From Bradyrhizobium iriomotense (GTDB taxonomy: Bacteria; Pseudomonadota; Alphaproteobacteria; Rhizobiales; Xanthobacteraceae), in NCBI RefSeq assembly GCF_030160715.1, contig NZ_BSOW01000019.1:62001-126000 (forward strand): DNA of 64,000 nt, given 5' to 3'. The position numbers and the translations under genes were made by a program. Position 1 is the first letter of the stretch. Each line of letters begins with the position of its first letter. This document shows, in pieces, positions 1 through 8,340 of the stretch. The notes beneath the pieces were generated by a model. The model was not told the origin of the DNA and made no database searches. It saw only the letters and a list, made by a program, of their open reading frames with translations.

Positions 1-408
1 GAGCGGCCCTTCATCCTTGCGGCGCAGTCGTTCCTCACGCTGGTGTTGAGCATCGCGCTGATGTTCGCGCTGATTTCGGGCTTTGGGCTGTATGGCGCAG
101 CGCTGGCAACGTTTGCGACCGAAGCCATCGGCTTCGTGGCTGCGGTCGTGCTCATGCGCCGGGCCTATGTGCTGCCGTTCGATCCCAGCCGGCTCGCAGG
201 CGTGGGCGCCTCGGCCGCGATCATGGCGGTGGCGATTCTCGCGGTGCGATCCCAGGTCAACGGCACCGGCCTGCTATCGCTGATCGCGGTGAGCTTGACC
301 GGCGGCATTGCTTATGCCGGCGCAGCCTGGCTGCTCAATGTCGCGAACGCCAGAACGCTGACGCTACGTCTGTTGCGAAACTTCAACCGGAAAGCCCTCG
401 GCGTCTAG
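1..408 (+). CDS. C-terminal part of a polysaccharide flippase-like membrane protein (5' end outside window)
   Basis: The reading frame is open from the first base, so only the last 135 codons are seen. They encode about four hydrophobic helices with short polar turns and a basic tail (RLLRNFNRKALGV), as at the end of MATE/MurJ-like lipopolysaccharide or polysaccharide exporters. That family moves lipid-linked sugars across the inner membrane. The stop lies 9 bases from the stop of the convergent Na/Pi gene. The family call rests on a short hydrophobic segment and is tentative; another multispanning membrane protein is possible. Confidence 0.5.
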   Translation, partial: ERPFILAAQSFLTLVLSIALMFALISGFGLYGAALATFATEAIGFVAAVVLMRRAYVLPFDPSRLAGVGASAAIMAVAILAVRSQVNGTGLLSLIAVSLTGGIAYAGAAWLLNVANARTLTLRLLRNFNRKALGV

Positions 409-417
409 CGGATACGA

Positions 418-2109
418 CTAGCCGCGACCGACGAGATGCGCCGCGGAGCGCCAGGCATGATGCGCCATCGCCTGGAGGTTTCGGACCGTTTCGACGCGAA
501 CGAGTGCGGCATCAGTGCTAAGCGTTGCACTGGCGACCGCACCGAGCGTCGCGCTGCGGTGGGTGCGCAGCACGTCGCCGAGTTGTGTCGCACAGCGCTC
601 GAGCTCGGCGATGGCCTCGTCAGTTGGAATCGCGCGCGGACCGGTCATGGCGTCAGCGCCATGCGGGACTGGCGTGACCGGCTGCGATCCGGAAGGGTGG
701 GGCGGCACGGCCACGCCGCGTGTAATTGCGGCTGCGCTTCGCATCGCTTCGGCGCATAGCTCTCCGGCGCGGATGTCCTCTGGTCCGTCCGCCACCGAAG
801 CGAAATTGATTCCACTATTTGCCACATCGGTCAGTCGAGACGCGTGGTCGAGTGCGTGCAGTGTGCTCGTCATACGTTGTTGCTCGTCCTCGGTATCGGG
901 CGGTCCGGTGACCTCCGACAAGAAGATCTGTGCCTGGCGCAGGGCTTCGGCGGCGTCCTGCATCGATACGGCATCCTTCCCAAGCAGAACCGGTGCCGCG
1001 CGGCCGGCAAGTGCCGCCTCGACCCAGGTGCATACCGTGACGAGCACGCGCGCGATCGTTCGGCGCACCGCCTCCACGGCCACGATCGGGGTCGCGAGCG
1101 CCGAGGGATCGAGGCACCGTGTGAGCGGCGAGCCGCGCTCGGGCAGGATGCGCTCGACCAGCCGCGTGAACCGGTCGACCAGCGGCAGCAGGACCACCAC
1201 GCCGACGACGTTATACGCGGTGTGATATCCGGCCAGCAGCGTGACGCCATCGATACTGTCAGAGGCACGCACGAGCAGGGGGATGACGACCGGAAAAAGC
1301 CCGAGCGCGATGACGGCCGCGATCAGCTTGAAAAGAACATAGGCGATGGCCAGCCGCTTGGCGGTGGTGCTCGCGCCAATCGCGGCCAAAGCGGAGCTCG
1401 TTGCCGTCCCGATATTCTGGCCGATGATCAGCGCACAGGCCTGGTCCAGCCCGATTGCGCCGGCGAAGTAACCGGACAAGGTCACCGCGACGGCGGCGGT
1501 CGACGACTGCATCAGCGCAGTCATCACAAGGCCAGTCACGACGAGCACCAGTGCGCCGAACAGGCCCGACCACCACCACCGCCCGTCGGGACCTGTGAGA
1601 ACGGCAGGAAGGTCCGCCGGGTGCAATCGTTCGGCGAGCCCGCCCATGCCCTGCTGCAAGGTGGTCAGCCCAAAGAGCACGAGCCCGAATCCGGCGAGCG
1701 CTGCGCCTGCGCCGGATATTCGCCCGCGCGCCAGGAGCTTGGTCAACGCACCGGCGAAGATCATCGGCAGGGCCGCGGCGGTGAGCGAGACGCGGACGCC
1801 GATGAGCGCGACCAGCCAGCCGGTTCCCGTGGTGCCGATATTGGCGCCGAACACCAGCCCCAAGCCTTGCTGGAACGTCAACAGGCCCGCGCTGACGAGA
1901 CCGATCGTCGTCATCGTCGTTGCACTCGATGACTGCACCAGGAGCGTGACGATAGCGCCCCAGAACGAGCCGTGCAGCGGCGTCGCCGCGGCCTTGCTGA
2001 GCACGGTGCGCAGCGCGGAGCCGGCCAGCACCTTCAGGCCTTCCGTCATCACGGTCATGCCAAGCAGGAAAAGACCTACGCCGCCGAGGACCGAGATTGC
2101 CGTGGACAT
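418..2109 (-). CDS. Na/Pi cotransporter family protein (NptA-like with PhoU-like tail)
   Basis: A 563-residue inner-membrane protein with the inverted-repeat layout of sodium-phosphate symporters. The N-terminal 310 residues are hydrophobic and contain two QSS motifs, LVQSSSATT near residue 60 and LMQSSTAAV near residue 200, each followed by a GxNIGT element. These are hallmarks of the family. The last 230 residues are helical and polar, resembling the PhoU-like domain found on bacterial NptA-type proteins. I place the start at ATG 2109, 4 codons inside the longest frame, because a TTGGGAG sequence precedes it; the upstream TTG is unlikely. It probably takes up phosphate with Na+; the substrate is inferred from the family. 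It is convergent with the flippase fragment. Confidence 0.88.
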   Translation of the reverse strand: MSTAISVLGGVGLFLLGMTVMTEGLKVLAGSALRTVLSKAAATPLHGSFWGAIVTLLVQSSSATTMTTIGLVSAGLLTFQQGLGLVFGANIGTTGTGWLVALIGVRVSLTAAALPMIFAGALTKLLARGRISGAGAALAGFGLVLFGLTTLQQGMGGLAERLHPADLPAVLTGPDGRWWWSGLFGALVLVVTGLVMTALMQSSTAAVAVTLSGYFAGAIGLDQACALIIGQNIGTATSSALAAIGASTTAKRLAIAYVLFKLIAAVIALGLFPVVIPLLVRASDSIDGVTLLAGYHTAYNVVGVVVLLPLVDRFTRLVERILPERGSPLTRCLDPSALATPIVAVEAVRRTIARVLVTVCTWVEAALAGRAAPVLLGKDAVSMQDAAEALRQAQIFLSEVTGPPDTEDEQQRMTSTLHALDHASRLTDVANSGINFASVADGPEDIRAGELCAEAMRSAAAITRGVAVPPHPSGSQPVTPVPHGADAMTGPRAIPTDEAIAELERCATQLGDVLRTHRSATLGAVASATLSTDAALVRVETVRNLQAMAHHAWRSAAHLVGRG

Positions 2110-2644
2110 GCGGGCTCCCAACGTGAACGACGATCAGGCCAGCCCCCTTTGACTGTAGCGCAGTTGCAGAGGCGAAGGCAGTCGACGTAACAGCGTGAAA
2201 ACTGCGCGCCACATTGAACGTTCAGTAAAATAATTCGCTAAACAAAATTGCCGCGCGTCGATCGCCGTGAAACATGGCGGCGTGGGCGCGGCCCGCATAC
2301 GAGGGTTGGGCGCGAATTCATCAAAATGGCAGTTATGCTGCTGCATTGCAGCGAAGTCGTAGGTGGGCGCAGCCGCCGGACAGCTTTTCGTTGTGCTCGC
2401 CAGAAACCGGCTTGACGGCCCCGAGAATTTAGTAATACGTTTAGTACTACAAAAAAATAAACATCGCGCATCGAGCTGATGTGTGGGAGGAGCCCAGACC
2501 GTCCGGACCCGTTTCCGGGCGCGGTCAGTCTCGTCCTCAAGTCATCTCATCGCTCATCAACTCGGTTTCAGGGTCTTGGCGTCGTTTCCGAAAAAGGAGC
2601 GCGCCGAGCGGGTTCGGTGGTTCAACGATAGAGAGGAAACGGAC
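2110..2644. other. Intergenic region with the promoter of the ABC/dihydroxyacetone operon
   Basis: This 535-base stretch separates the divergent Na/Pi gene and the ABC/Dha operon. I see no convincing gene in it. Its middle (about 2400-2465) is unusually AT-rich for this window and carries a tandem 12-base repeat. The end holds the ribosome-binding site of the solute-binding protein gene (GAGAGGAAAC before ATG 2645). The operon promoter should lie here, but no clean -35/-10 pair can be named with confidence. Confidence 0.5.
2428..2450. promoter_or_regulatory. Tandem 12-base repeat, possible operator
   Basis: TTTAGTAATACG is followed immediately by TTTAGTACTAC, in an AT-rich patch about 200 bases before the solute-binding protein start. 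Two phased half-sites about one helical turn apart, upstream of a catabolic operon, suit a regulator binding site. No experiment or known consensus is invoked, and the regulator is not in the window unless it is the small protein at 11303. Confidence 0.3.
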
Positions 2645-4003
2645 ATGCGAAGACTCAAATGGCTAGGTGGTGCAGTGACGTCTGCGGTCCTTGGGGCCGC
2701 CGCGCTGGTGGTGACGGGCGGCGGCGAAGCCGCGGCCCAGGGGAAGCAGCTCACGCTGTGCTGGGCGGCATGGGATCCGGCCAACGCGCTGGTCGAGCTC
2801 GGCAAGGACTTCACCAAGCAATCCGGTATCGAGATGAAATACGAGTTCGTCCCCTGGACGAGCTATGCCGATCGCTTCCTCAACGAGCTCAATTCGCACG
2901 GCAAGCTCTGCGACCTGATCATCGGCGACAGTCAGTGGATCGGCGGCGCCGCCGAGAACAAGTGGTACGTCAAGCTGAACGACTTCTTCGACAAGGAGAA
3001 GATCTCGATGGACGATTTCGTCCAGGCGACCGTCGTCGGCTATTCGCAATGGCCGAAGAACTCGCCGAACTACTGGGCGCTGCCGGCGATGGCCGATGCG
3101 GTCGGCTGGACCTACCGCAAGGACTGGTTCTCGCGACCCGAGATCCAATCGGCGTTCAAGGCCAAGTACGGCCGCGACCTGGCGCCGCCCAAGACCTATG
3201 ACGAGCTGAAGGACATCGCCACGTTCTTCCAGGGCCGCGAGATCGACGGCAAGAAGGTGTACGGCGCCTACATCTTCACCGAACGCGGCTCCGAAGGCAT
3301 CACCATGGGCGTGACCAACGTGCTCTACAATTACGGCTTCAGCTACGACAATCCAAAGAAGCCGTACCAGATGCAGGGCGTCGTCAATTCGCCCGAAGCG
3401 GCCAAGGGGCTGGAGTTCTACAAGGAGCTCTACAAGTGCTGCACGGCGCCGGGTATGACCAACGCCTACATGCAGGAAGGCCTCGATGCCTTCAAGTCCG
3501 GCCAGGTCGCGATGCAGATGAACTGGTTCGCCTTCTTCCCCGGGCTCTACAAGGATCCGAACGTCGGCGGCGACAAGATCGGCTTCTTCGTCAATCCGGC
3601 CGGTCCGAATGGTCACTTCACTCAGCTCGGCGGGCAGGGCATCTCGGTCGTCGCGACGTCTGACCACAAGGACGATGCGCTCGCCTACATCAAGTGGTTC
3701 GCGCAGCCGCCGGTGCAACAGAAATGGTGGCAGCTCGGTGGCTACTCGGCCCTGAAGGCGGTGGTCGACGCGCCCGACTTCCCGAAGAGTGCGGCGTTTG
3801 CACCGCAGTTCCTGGAGTCGATGGGCATCGTCAAGGACTTCTGGGCCGAGCCGTCCTACGCGCAACTGCTGCTCGACATGCAGAAGCGGGTGCATGACTA
3901 CGTCGTTGCCGACAAGGGCACTGCGCAGCAGGCGCTCGATCTCCTCGTCAAGGACTGGACCAAGGTCTTCAAGGAGCAGGGCAAGCAGGTCGCGTCGCAA
4001 TAG
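2645..4003 (+). CDS. ABC transporter solute-binding protein (sugar/polyol type)
   Basis: A 452-residue periplasmic binding protein opening an ABC importer operon. Residues 1-31 form a signal peptide (basic MRRLKW, then an Ala/Val/Gly-rich core, likely cut after AAA or AAQ). The mature protein starts with QLTLCWAAWDPANAL and has the extracellular solute-binding family 1 layout. The start at ATG 2645 is chosen because it follows GAGAGGAAAC and opens directly into the signal peptide; the same frame runs 162 bases further upstream. Two permeases, a small membrane protein and two ATPases follow, then dihydroxyacetone kinase genes, so the ligand is likely a small polyol or sugar that can yield dihydroxyacetone. 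The exact ligand cannot be read from the sequence. Confidence 0.9.
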   Translation: MRRLKWLGGAVTSAVLGAAALVVTGGGEAAAQGKQLTLCWAAWDPANALVELGKDFTKQSGIEMKYEFVPWTSYADRFLNELNSHGKLCDLIIGDSQWIGGAAENKWYVKLNDFFDKEKISMDDFVQATVVGYSQWPKNSPNYWALPAMADAVGWTYRKDWFSRPEIQSAFKAKYGRDLAPPKTYDELKDIATFFQGREIDGKKVYGAYIFTERGSEGITMGVTNVLYNYGFSYDNPKKPYQMQGVVNSPEAAKGLEFYKELYKCCTAPGMTNAYMQEGLDAFKSGQVAMQMNWFAFFPGLYKDPNVGGDKIGFFVNPAGPNGHFTQLGGQGISVVATSDHKDDALAYIKWFAQPPVQQKWWQLGGYSALKAVVDAPDFPKSAAFAPQFLESMGIVKDFWAEPSYAQLLLDMQKRVHDYVVADKGTAQQALDLLVKDWTKVFKEQGKQVASQ

Positions 4004-4030
4004 GCACGGTATTCGCGTCAATCGAACTGA

Positions 4031-4057
4031 TTTCCCCGGGGATGTGCCCCGGGGAAA
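4031..4057 (+). promoter_or_regulatory. Intercistronic stem-loop after the binding-protein gene
   Basis: A perfect 11-base-pair stem, TTTCCCCGGGG and its complement around the loop ATGTG, lies between the binding-protein stop (4003) and the first permease start (4074). There is no following T-run, so it is not a classical terminator. Such hairpins commonly protect the upstream mRNA, giving more binding protein than permease, as in malE-malF. That role is inferred. Confidence 0.6.
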
Positions 4058-4073
4058 CCGAACCAGCCAGCCG

Positions 4074-5048
4074 ATGGACAAGATGACGACGATCCTTCAA
4101 CCCGATGATGCTATGATCCCCGGCGTGAGCGAGCCCGCCAAATCTCGTGCCACGCGGCGCGTCCGCGGTCTGTCGGACCGGGCCATCGCCTGGCTCTTCG
4201 TCGCGCCGACGATCGCGCTGCTGCTGGCGATCAACATCTTTCCGCTGGTCTGGATGATCAGGCTTTCCTTCACGAGCCTCAACCTCAGCATGTCCTATCT
4301 GCCGCTGCGGTTCGTCGGGCTGGATAATTTCACCGACATCCTTACCGACGAGGATGTCTGGATCAGGCTTCAGACCACGGCGCAATTCGTGATCTCGTCG
4401 GTGGCGTTGCAGGTGGTGATCGGATTTGGGCTCGCGCTGCTCATCAACCGCCAGTTTCGCGGTCACAGCTTCTGGACCACGATGATCCTGCTGCCGATGA
4501 TGCTGTCGCCTGCGGTGGTCGGTAACTTCTGGACCCTGCTATTCCAGCCGCAGATCGGACCGTTCAATTACCTGATCAGCCTGTTCACCGGCGTGCCGCC
4601 GAGCTCGTTCAGCATGACCGGCGAGGTCGCGCTGGCGCCCTGGACGATCGTCCTCGTCGATACCTGGATGTGGGCGCCTTACGTCATGCTGATCTGCCTC
4701 GCCGGACTGCGCTCCATTCCCGACTACATCTATGAGGCCGCGGAAGTCGATCGTGCCTCGGCTTGGCGGCAATTCTGGTCGATCACGCTGCCGATGACGG
4801 TGCCGTTCCTGATGCTCGCCGTCCTGTTCCGCGCCATCGAGAATTTCAAGATGTTCGACATGGTCAACCTACTGACCTCGGGCGGACCGGGATCGACCAC
4901 TGAGCTGGTCTCGATCACGCTGAAGCGCGCGGCATTCGAGAAATGGCGCACCGGCTATTCCAGCGCGCTCGCCATTATCCTGTTCGTGACCGTGTTCGGT
5001 GCAGCCAACATCTACGTCAAGGTGCTCAACAAGGTGAAGCAACGATGA
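4074..5048 (+). CDS. ABC transporter permease (MalF/UgpA type)
   Basis: A 324-residue inner-membrane protein with about six transmembrane helices, the first near residues 35-60 (AIAWLFVAPTIALLLAINIF). The cytoplasmic EAA-type loop is near residue 220 (YEAAEVDRASAWRQFWSITLP), matching the consensus EAAxxDGAxxxxxFxxIxLP that docks the ATPase. ATG 4074 is chosen as the start; the frame is open further upstream but overlaps the binding-protein gene. Its 3' end overlaps the next permease start by 4 bases (ATGA), so the two are translationally coupled. It pairs with the permease at 5045 to form the channel of this importer. Confidence 0.9.
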   Translation: MDKMTTILQPDDAMIPGVSEPAKSRATRRVRGLSDRAIAWLFVAPTIALLLAINIFPLVWMIRLSFTSLNLSMSYLPLRFVGLDNFTDILTDEDVWIRLQTTAQFVISSVALQVVIGFGLALLINRQFRGHSFWTTMILLPMMLSPAVVGNFWTLLFQPQIGPFNYLISLFTGVPPSSFSMTGEVALAPWTIVLVDTWMWAPYVMLICLAGLRSIPDYIYEAAEVDRASAWRQFWSITLPMTVPFLMLAVLFRAIENFKMFDMVNLLTSGGPGSTTELVSITLKRAAFEKWRTGYSSALAIILFVTVFGAANIYVKVLNKVKQR

Positions 5049-6007
5049 CTGCCGCTGTCGCCAAATCCACCGCCCACTCGATCGTCGAATCCTCGTCGCG
5101 CGCAAAGGCGGTCGCCGGCAGCCTGGTCATCCTCTATGCGATGATCACCATCCTGCCGCTGGTCTGGATCGTCGCCACCGCGTTCAAGTCGCAGAGCGAT
5201 GCGATCGCCTATCCGCCCAAGGTGTTGTTCCAGCCGACGTTAGAGGGCTATGTGAACCTGTTTACGGTGCGCACGCGCCAGACACCGGATTTCATCGCCA
5301 AACTGCCGCCGCCGCAGACCTGGTACGACAAGCTCGTGCGCCAGCACGACATGGTGATTGCCGGTCCCTCGAAGGTCGTGCCGCGTTTCGTCAATTCGCT
5401 GATTATCGGCTTCGGCTCGACCTTCCTCGCCGTCTTCCTCGGCACGCTCGCGGCCTACGCTTTCTCGCGATTTCGCATTCCGCTTGCCGACGATCTCCTG
5501 TTCTTCATCCTGTCGACGCGCATGATGCCGCCCGTCGCGGTGGCGATACCGATCTATCTGATGTATCGCCAGCTCAACCTGACCGACACCAGGCTCGGGA
5601 TGATCCTGCTCTACACCGCGGTCAACGTCTCGCTCGCGGTCTGGCTGCTCAAGGGGTTCATCGACGAGATTCCGCGCGAGTATGAGGAGGCGGCGCTCGT
5701 CGACGGCTACACGCGATTGCAGGCGCTGCGCAAGGTGGTGCTGCCGCAGGCGGTGACGGGCATCGCGGCAACCGCAATCTTCTGCCTGATCTTCTCCTGG
5801 AACGAATATGCCTTCGCGGTTCTTCTCACCAGCGGCGAAGCCCAGACCATGCCGCCCTTCATTCCCTTCATCATCGGCGAGGGCGGCCAGGATTGGCCGG
5901 CGGTTGCTGCCGCGACCACGTTGTTCGTCGTCCCGATCGTCCTGTTCACCGTTCTGTTGCGCAAGCATCTGTTGCGCGGCATCACCTTCGGAGCTGTACG
6001 CAAATGA
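5045..6007 (+). CDS. ABC transporter permease (MalG/UgpE type)
   Basis: A 320-residue partner permease. The first helix is near residues 23-48 (VILYAMITILPLVWIVATAF), followed by a long periplasmic segment, then five more helices. The EAA loop is clear near residue 218 (EYEEAALVDGYTRLQALRKVVLPQA). The start at ATG 5045 overlaps the previous stop by 4 bases, and its own stop overlaps the following small gene by 4 bases (ATGA at 6004). This chain of overlaps marks one polycistronic unit. It forms the membrane heterodimer with the permease at 4074. Confidence 0.9.
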   Translation: MTAAVAKSTAHSIVESSSRAKAVAGSLVILYAMITILPLVWIVATAFKSQSDAIAYPPKVLFQPTLEGYVNLFTVRTRQTPDFIAKLPPPQTWYDKLVRQHDMVIAGPSKVVPRFVNSLIIGFGSTFLAVFLGTLAAYAFSRFRIPLADDLLFFILSTRMMPPVAVAIPIYLMYRQLNLTDTRLGMILLYTAVNVSLAVWLLKGFIDEIPREYEEAALVDGYTRLQALRKVVLPQAVTGIAATAIFCLIFSWNEYAFAVLLTSGEAQTMPPFIPFIIGEGGQDWPAVAAATTLFVVPIVLFTVLLRKHLLRGITFGAVRK

Positions 6008-6204
6008 GCGGTTCTGCGATTGCCAATGGCGGCTTGATGCGCTGGTTCCGGCGCGGCCCCTGGGAGACGGGAGCGACGATCCTGATCGGCGGCGGCATCG
6101 TCATGCTGGTGCAGCCCTTCTCACTCGATCTCTACAGCTATTCATTCGTGACGATCCTGGCCGGCACGCTCGGATACGTCATCGTGAGCCACTTTCCGGA
6201 GTAG
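6004..6204 (+). CDS. Small membrane protein in the ABC importer operon
   Basis: A 66-residue protein with two hydrophobic helices, about residues 21-38 and 43-62, joined by a short turn (SLDLYSYS). The ATG overlaps the upstream permease stop by 4 bases, and the stop lies 10 bases before the first ATPase, so it belongs to the importer operon. The layout (two permeases, small membrane protein, two ATPases) resembles the rhizobial glycerol transporter GlpSTPQUV, where GlpU is a small protein of unknown role. That likeness is by position and size only; I cannot claim homology. It may be an accessory subunit of the transporter. Confidence 0.65.
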   Translation: MSGSAIANGGLMRWFRRGPWETGATILIGGGIVMLVQPFSLDLYSYSFVTILAGTLGYVIVSHFPE

Positions 6205-6214
6205 GGCTGCAGAG

Positions 6215-7312
6215 ATGGCACAGATCCGCGTCGAAAACCTGCGAAAATCGTTCGATCAGTTCACTGCCGTCGAAGGCTCGAACTTCACGATCGACGACGG
6301 CACCTTCTTTGCGATGCTCGGTCCCTCCGGCTGCGGCAAGACGACGACGCTGCGCATGATCGCCGGCCTCGAGCTGCCGACCGAAGGCAAGATCCTGCTC
6401 GATGGCAAGGACGTGACCTTCGACCGTGCATCCGCCCGCGACATCGCCTTCGTGTTCCAGCTTTTCGCGCTCTATCCACATATGAACGTCGCGGGAAACA
6501 TCGGCTTTCCCCTGAAGTGCCAGGGCATGGGCCGCCGCGAAATTCGCCAGCGCGTCGAGGAGACCGCGCGGCTGCTGCGGATCGAGCATCTGTTGTCGAG
6601 CAAGACGTCAAAGCTGTCGGGCGGCGACCGCCAGCGCGTGGCACTCGGCCGGGCGATGGTACGGCGGCCAAAGGCCTTCCTGATGGACGAGCCGCTCGGG
6701 GCACTCGATGCCGAGTTCCGCCATCTGATGTGCGGCGAGCTCCGTGATCTCCATGATCGCATCGGTGCGACCACGATCTACGTGACCCACGACCAGCTCG
6801 AGGCGATGTCGATGGCGGACCAGATCGCGGTCATGAACAAGGGCCGCGTCGAGCAGATCAGTTCGCCACAGGAGATTTATGACCGGCCGGCGAGCATGTT
6901 CGTCGCCGACTTCATCGGCTCGCCGCCGATGAACTTCCTGCGCTTTGAGGGCGGCCTGCACTGCGGGGACCGCGCGATCAGCTTCCACGACACCGACATT
7001 ATCGTGCCCGAGATCCGCGAGGACCGCGCCAGCGCGCCGCTGGTGCTCGGTGTGCGTCCGGAGCACATCCGCTTCACCGACGCGGCCCCGGTTCGCGGCG
7101 AGGTGTTCGGCGCGGAATATCTCGGCACCACGCAGATCGTGACCGTCGACACCGCGCATGGCCGCGTTGCAGCCCGGCTGCCGTCCGCCATGCCGGTGCG
7201 GGTCGGCGAGACGGTCGGACTCGAGTTTCACTCCGAACGGCTGGCGCTGTTCGATGCCGGCAGCGGCCTCGCGATCCGGACCGCGAATGGGGGAGGGGTG
7301 CGCCATGGCTGA
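6215..7312 (+). CDS. ABC transporter ATP-binding protein (first of two)
   Basis: A 365-residue importer ATPase of the MalK/UgpC class. Visible motifs are Walker A GPSGCGKT at residues 36-43, Q-loop Q82, signature LSGGDRQ at 134-140, Walker B AFLMDE at 154-159 and switch His192. The C-terminal 130 residues form an OB/TOBE-type domain (VLGVRPEHIRF). All catalytic residues are present. It ends 8 bases inside the second ATPase gene. Two different ATPases next to one permease pair suggest a heterodimeric motor, as in the rhizobial glycerol importer. Confidence 0.92.
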   Translation: MAQIRVENLRKSFDQFTAVEGSNFTIDDGTFFAMLGPSGCGKTTTLRMIAGLELPTEGKILLDGKDVTFDRASARDIAFVFQLFALYPHMNVAGNIGFPLKCQGMGRREIRQRVEETARLLRIEHLLSSKTSKLSGGDRQRVALGRAMVRRPKAFLMDEPLGALDAEFRHLMCGELRDLHDRIGATTIYVTHDQLEAMSMADQIAVMNKGRVEQISSPQEIYDRPASMFVADFIGSPPMNFLRFEGGLHCGDRAISFHDTDIIVPEIREDRASAPLVLGVRPEHIRFTDAAPVRGEVFGAEYLGTTQIVTVDTAHGRVAARLPSAMPVRVGETVGLEFHSERLALFDAGSGLAIRTANGGGVRHG

Positions 7313-8330
7313 CGTGATCCTGCGCAACATCAGCAAGCGTTTTGGCGCGATCGAGGCGGTGCGCGAATTGTCGCTGGCGGTGAACGACGGCGATTTTCTC
7401 GTCCTGCTCGGCCCGAGCGGCGCCGGCAAGACCACGACGTTGCGGCTGATCACCGGGCTCGAGCAACCCGATTCGGGCTCGGTCATGATCAACGGCCGCG
7501 ACGTCACGCTGGATCCTCCGGGATCGCGCGACATCGCGTTCGTCTTCCAGCAATATTCGCTGTATCCGCACCTGACGGTCTACGACAATCTGGCGTTTCC
7601 GCTGCGCTCCCCGGCGCGCCGCGTTCCGGAGCCGGTCATCCGCAAGCGCGTCGAGCAGACCGCGGAGCTGCTGCACATCGCCAGCAAGCTGAACAACCGC
7701 GCCACCCGCCTGTCCGGCGGCGAGATGCAGCGCGTCGCCATCGGCCGCGCCCTTGTGCGCGATCCCTCGATCTATTTGATGGACGAGCCGCTGTCCTCGC
7801 TCGATGCGAAGCTGCGCGCCGAGCTTCGCCTCGAGCTCAAGCGGATCCAGCTCGAACTGGGGGCCACGGTGCTCTACGTGACGCATGATCAGGTCGAGGC
7901 GATGACCATGGCGACGCGCATCGGCGTGATCAGGGATGGCCGGCTCTTGCAGATCGGTACCCCGCGCGAGATCTACGAAAACCCGACGGATAGCTACGTC
8001 GCATCGCGGCTCGGCACGCCGCAGATCAATCTTCTCCCAGCCCGCGTGCTGTCCGAAATCGCGCTCCCGGCGGGGACGGAGACCGTCGGCGTCCGCACCG
8101 AGCACCTTCAGCTTGCCGCGCGCAATGGCGGGCCGTTGGTCGGCCGCGTGCACCGGGTCGAGCACCTCGGCGAGCAGAATCACGTCCACCTGGACTATAA
8201 GGGCCAGATGCTGGTGACGCTGGCCGATCCACGTGAGGCGCTGCAGGCCGGTCAGGAGATTGAATTGCATCTGATGCATCCGCTTTATTTCGACGGCGCG
8301 GGACAGCGTATCCCCGCAGCTACCCACTGA
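7305..8330 (+). CDS. ABC transporter ATP-binding protein (second of two)
   Basis: A 341-residue ATPase related to its upstream neighbour. Walker A GPSGAGKT is at 36-43, Q82, signature LSGGE at 136-140, Walker B IYLMDE at 156-161, His194, and a shorter TOBE-type tail (VGVRTEHLQL). The start at ATG 7305 lies inside the end of the preceding gene, after GGGAGGGG. DhaL follows after 10 bases, tying transport to triose phosphorylation. Intact motifs in both ATPases argue for a heterodimer with two working sites rather than a degenerate pair. Confidence 0.92.
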   Translation: MADVILRNISKRFGAIEAVRELSLAVNDGDFLVLLGPSGAGKTTTLRLITGLEQPDSGSVMINGRDVTLDPPGSRDIAFVFQQYSLYPHLTVYDNLAFPLRSPARRVPEPVIRKRVEQTAELLHIASKLNNRATRLSGGEMQRVAIGRALVRDPSIYLMDEPLSSLDAKLRAELRLELKRIQLELGATVLYVTHDQVEAMTMATRIGVIRDGRLLQIGTPREIYENPTDSYVASRLGTPQINLLPARVLSEIALPAGTETVGVRTEHLQLAARNGGPLVGRVHRVEHLGEQNHVHLDYKGQMLVTLADPREALQAGQEIELHLMHPLYFDGAGQRIPAATH

Positions 8331-8340
8331 GGACGAATCG

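Noticed and set aside
844..1932. A long plus-strand open frame of about 360 codons opposite the Na/Pi gene
   Set aside because: It is rich in Arg, Gln and His, has no domain sense, and mirrors a well-supported transporter on the other strand.
2663..4081. A 472-codon minus-strand frame opposite the binding-protein gene
   Set aside because: High GC leaves antisense frames open; the translation has no motif, and the plus-strand gene has a signal peptide and ribosome-binding site.
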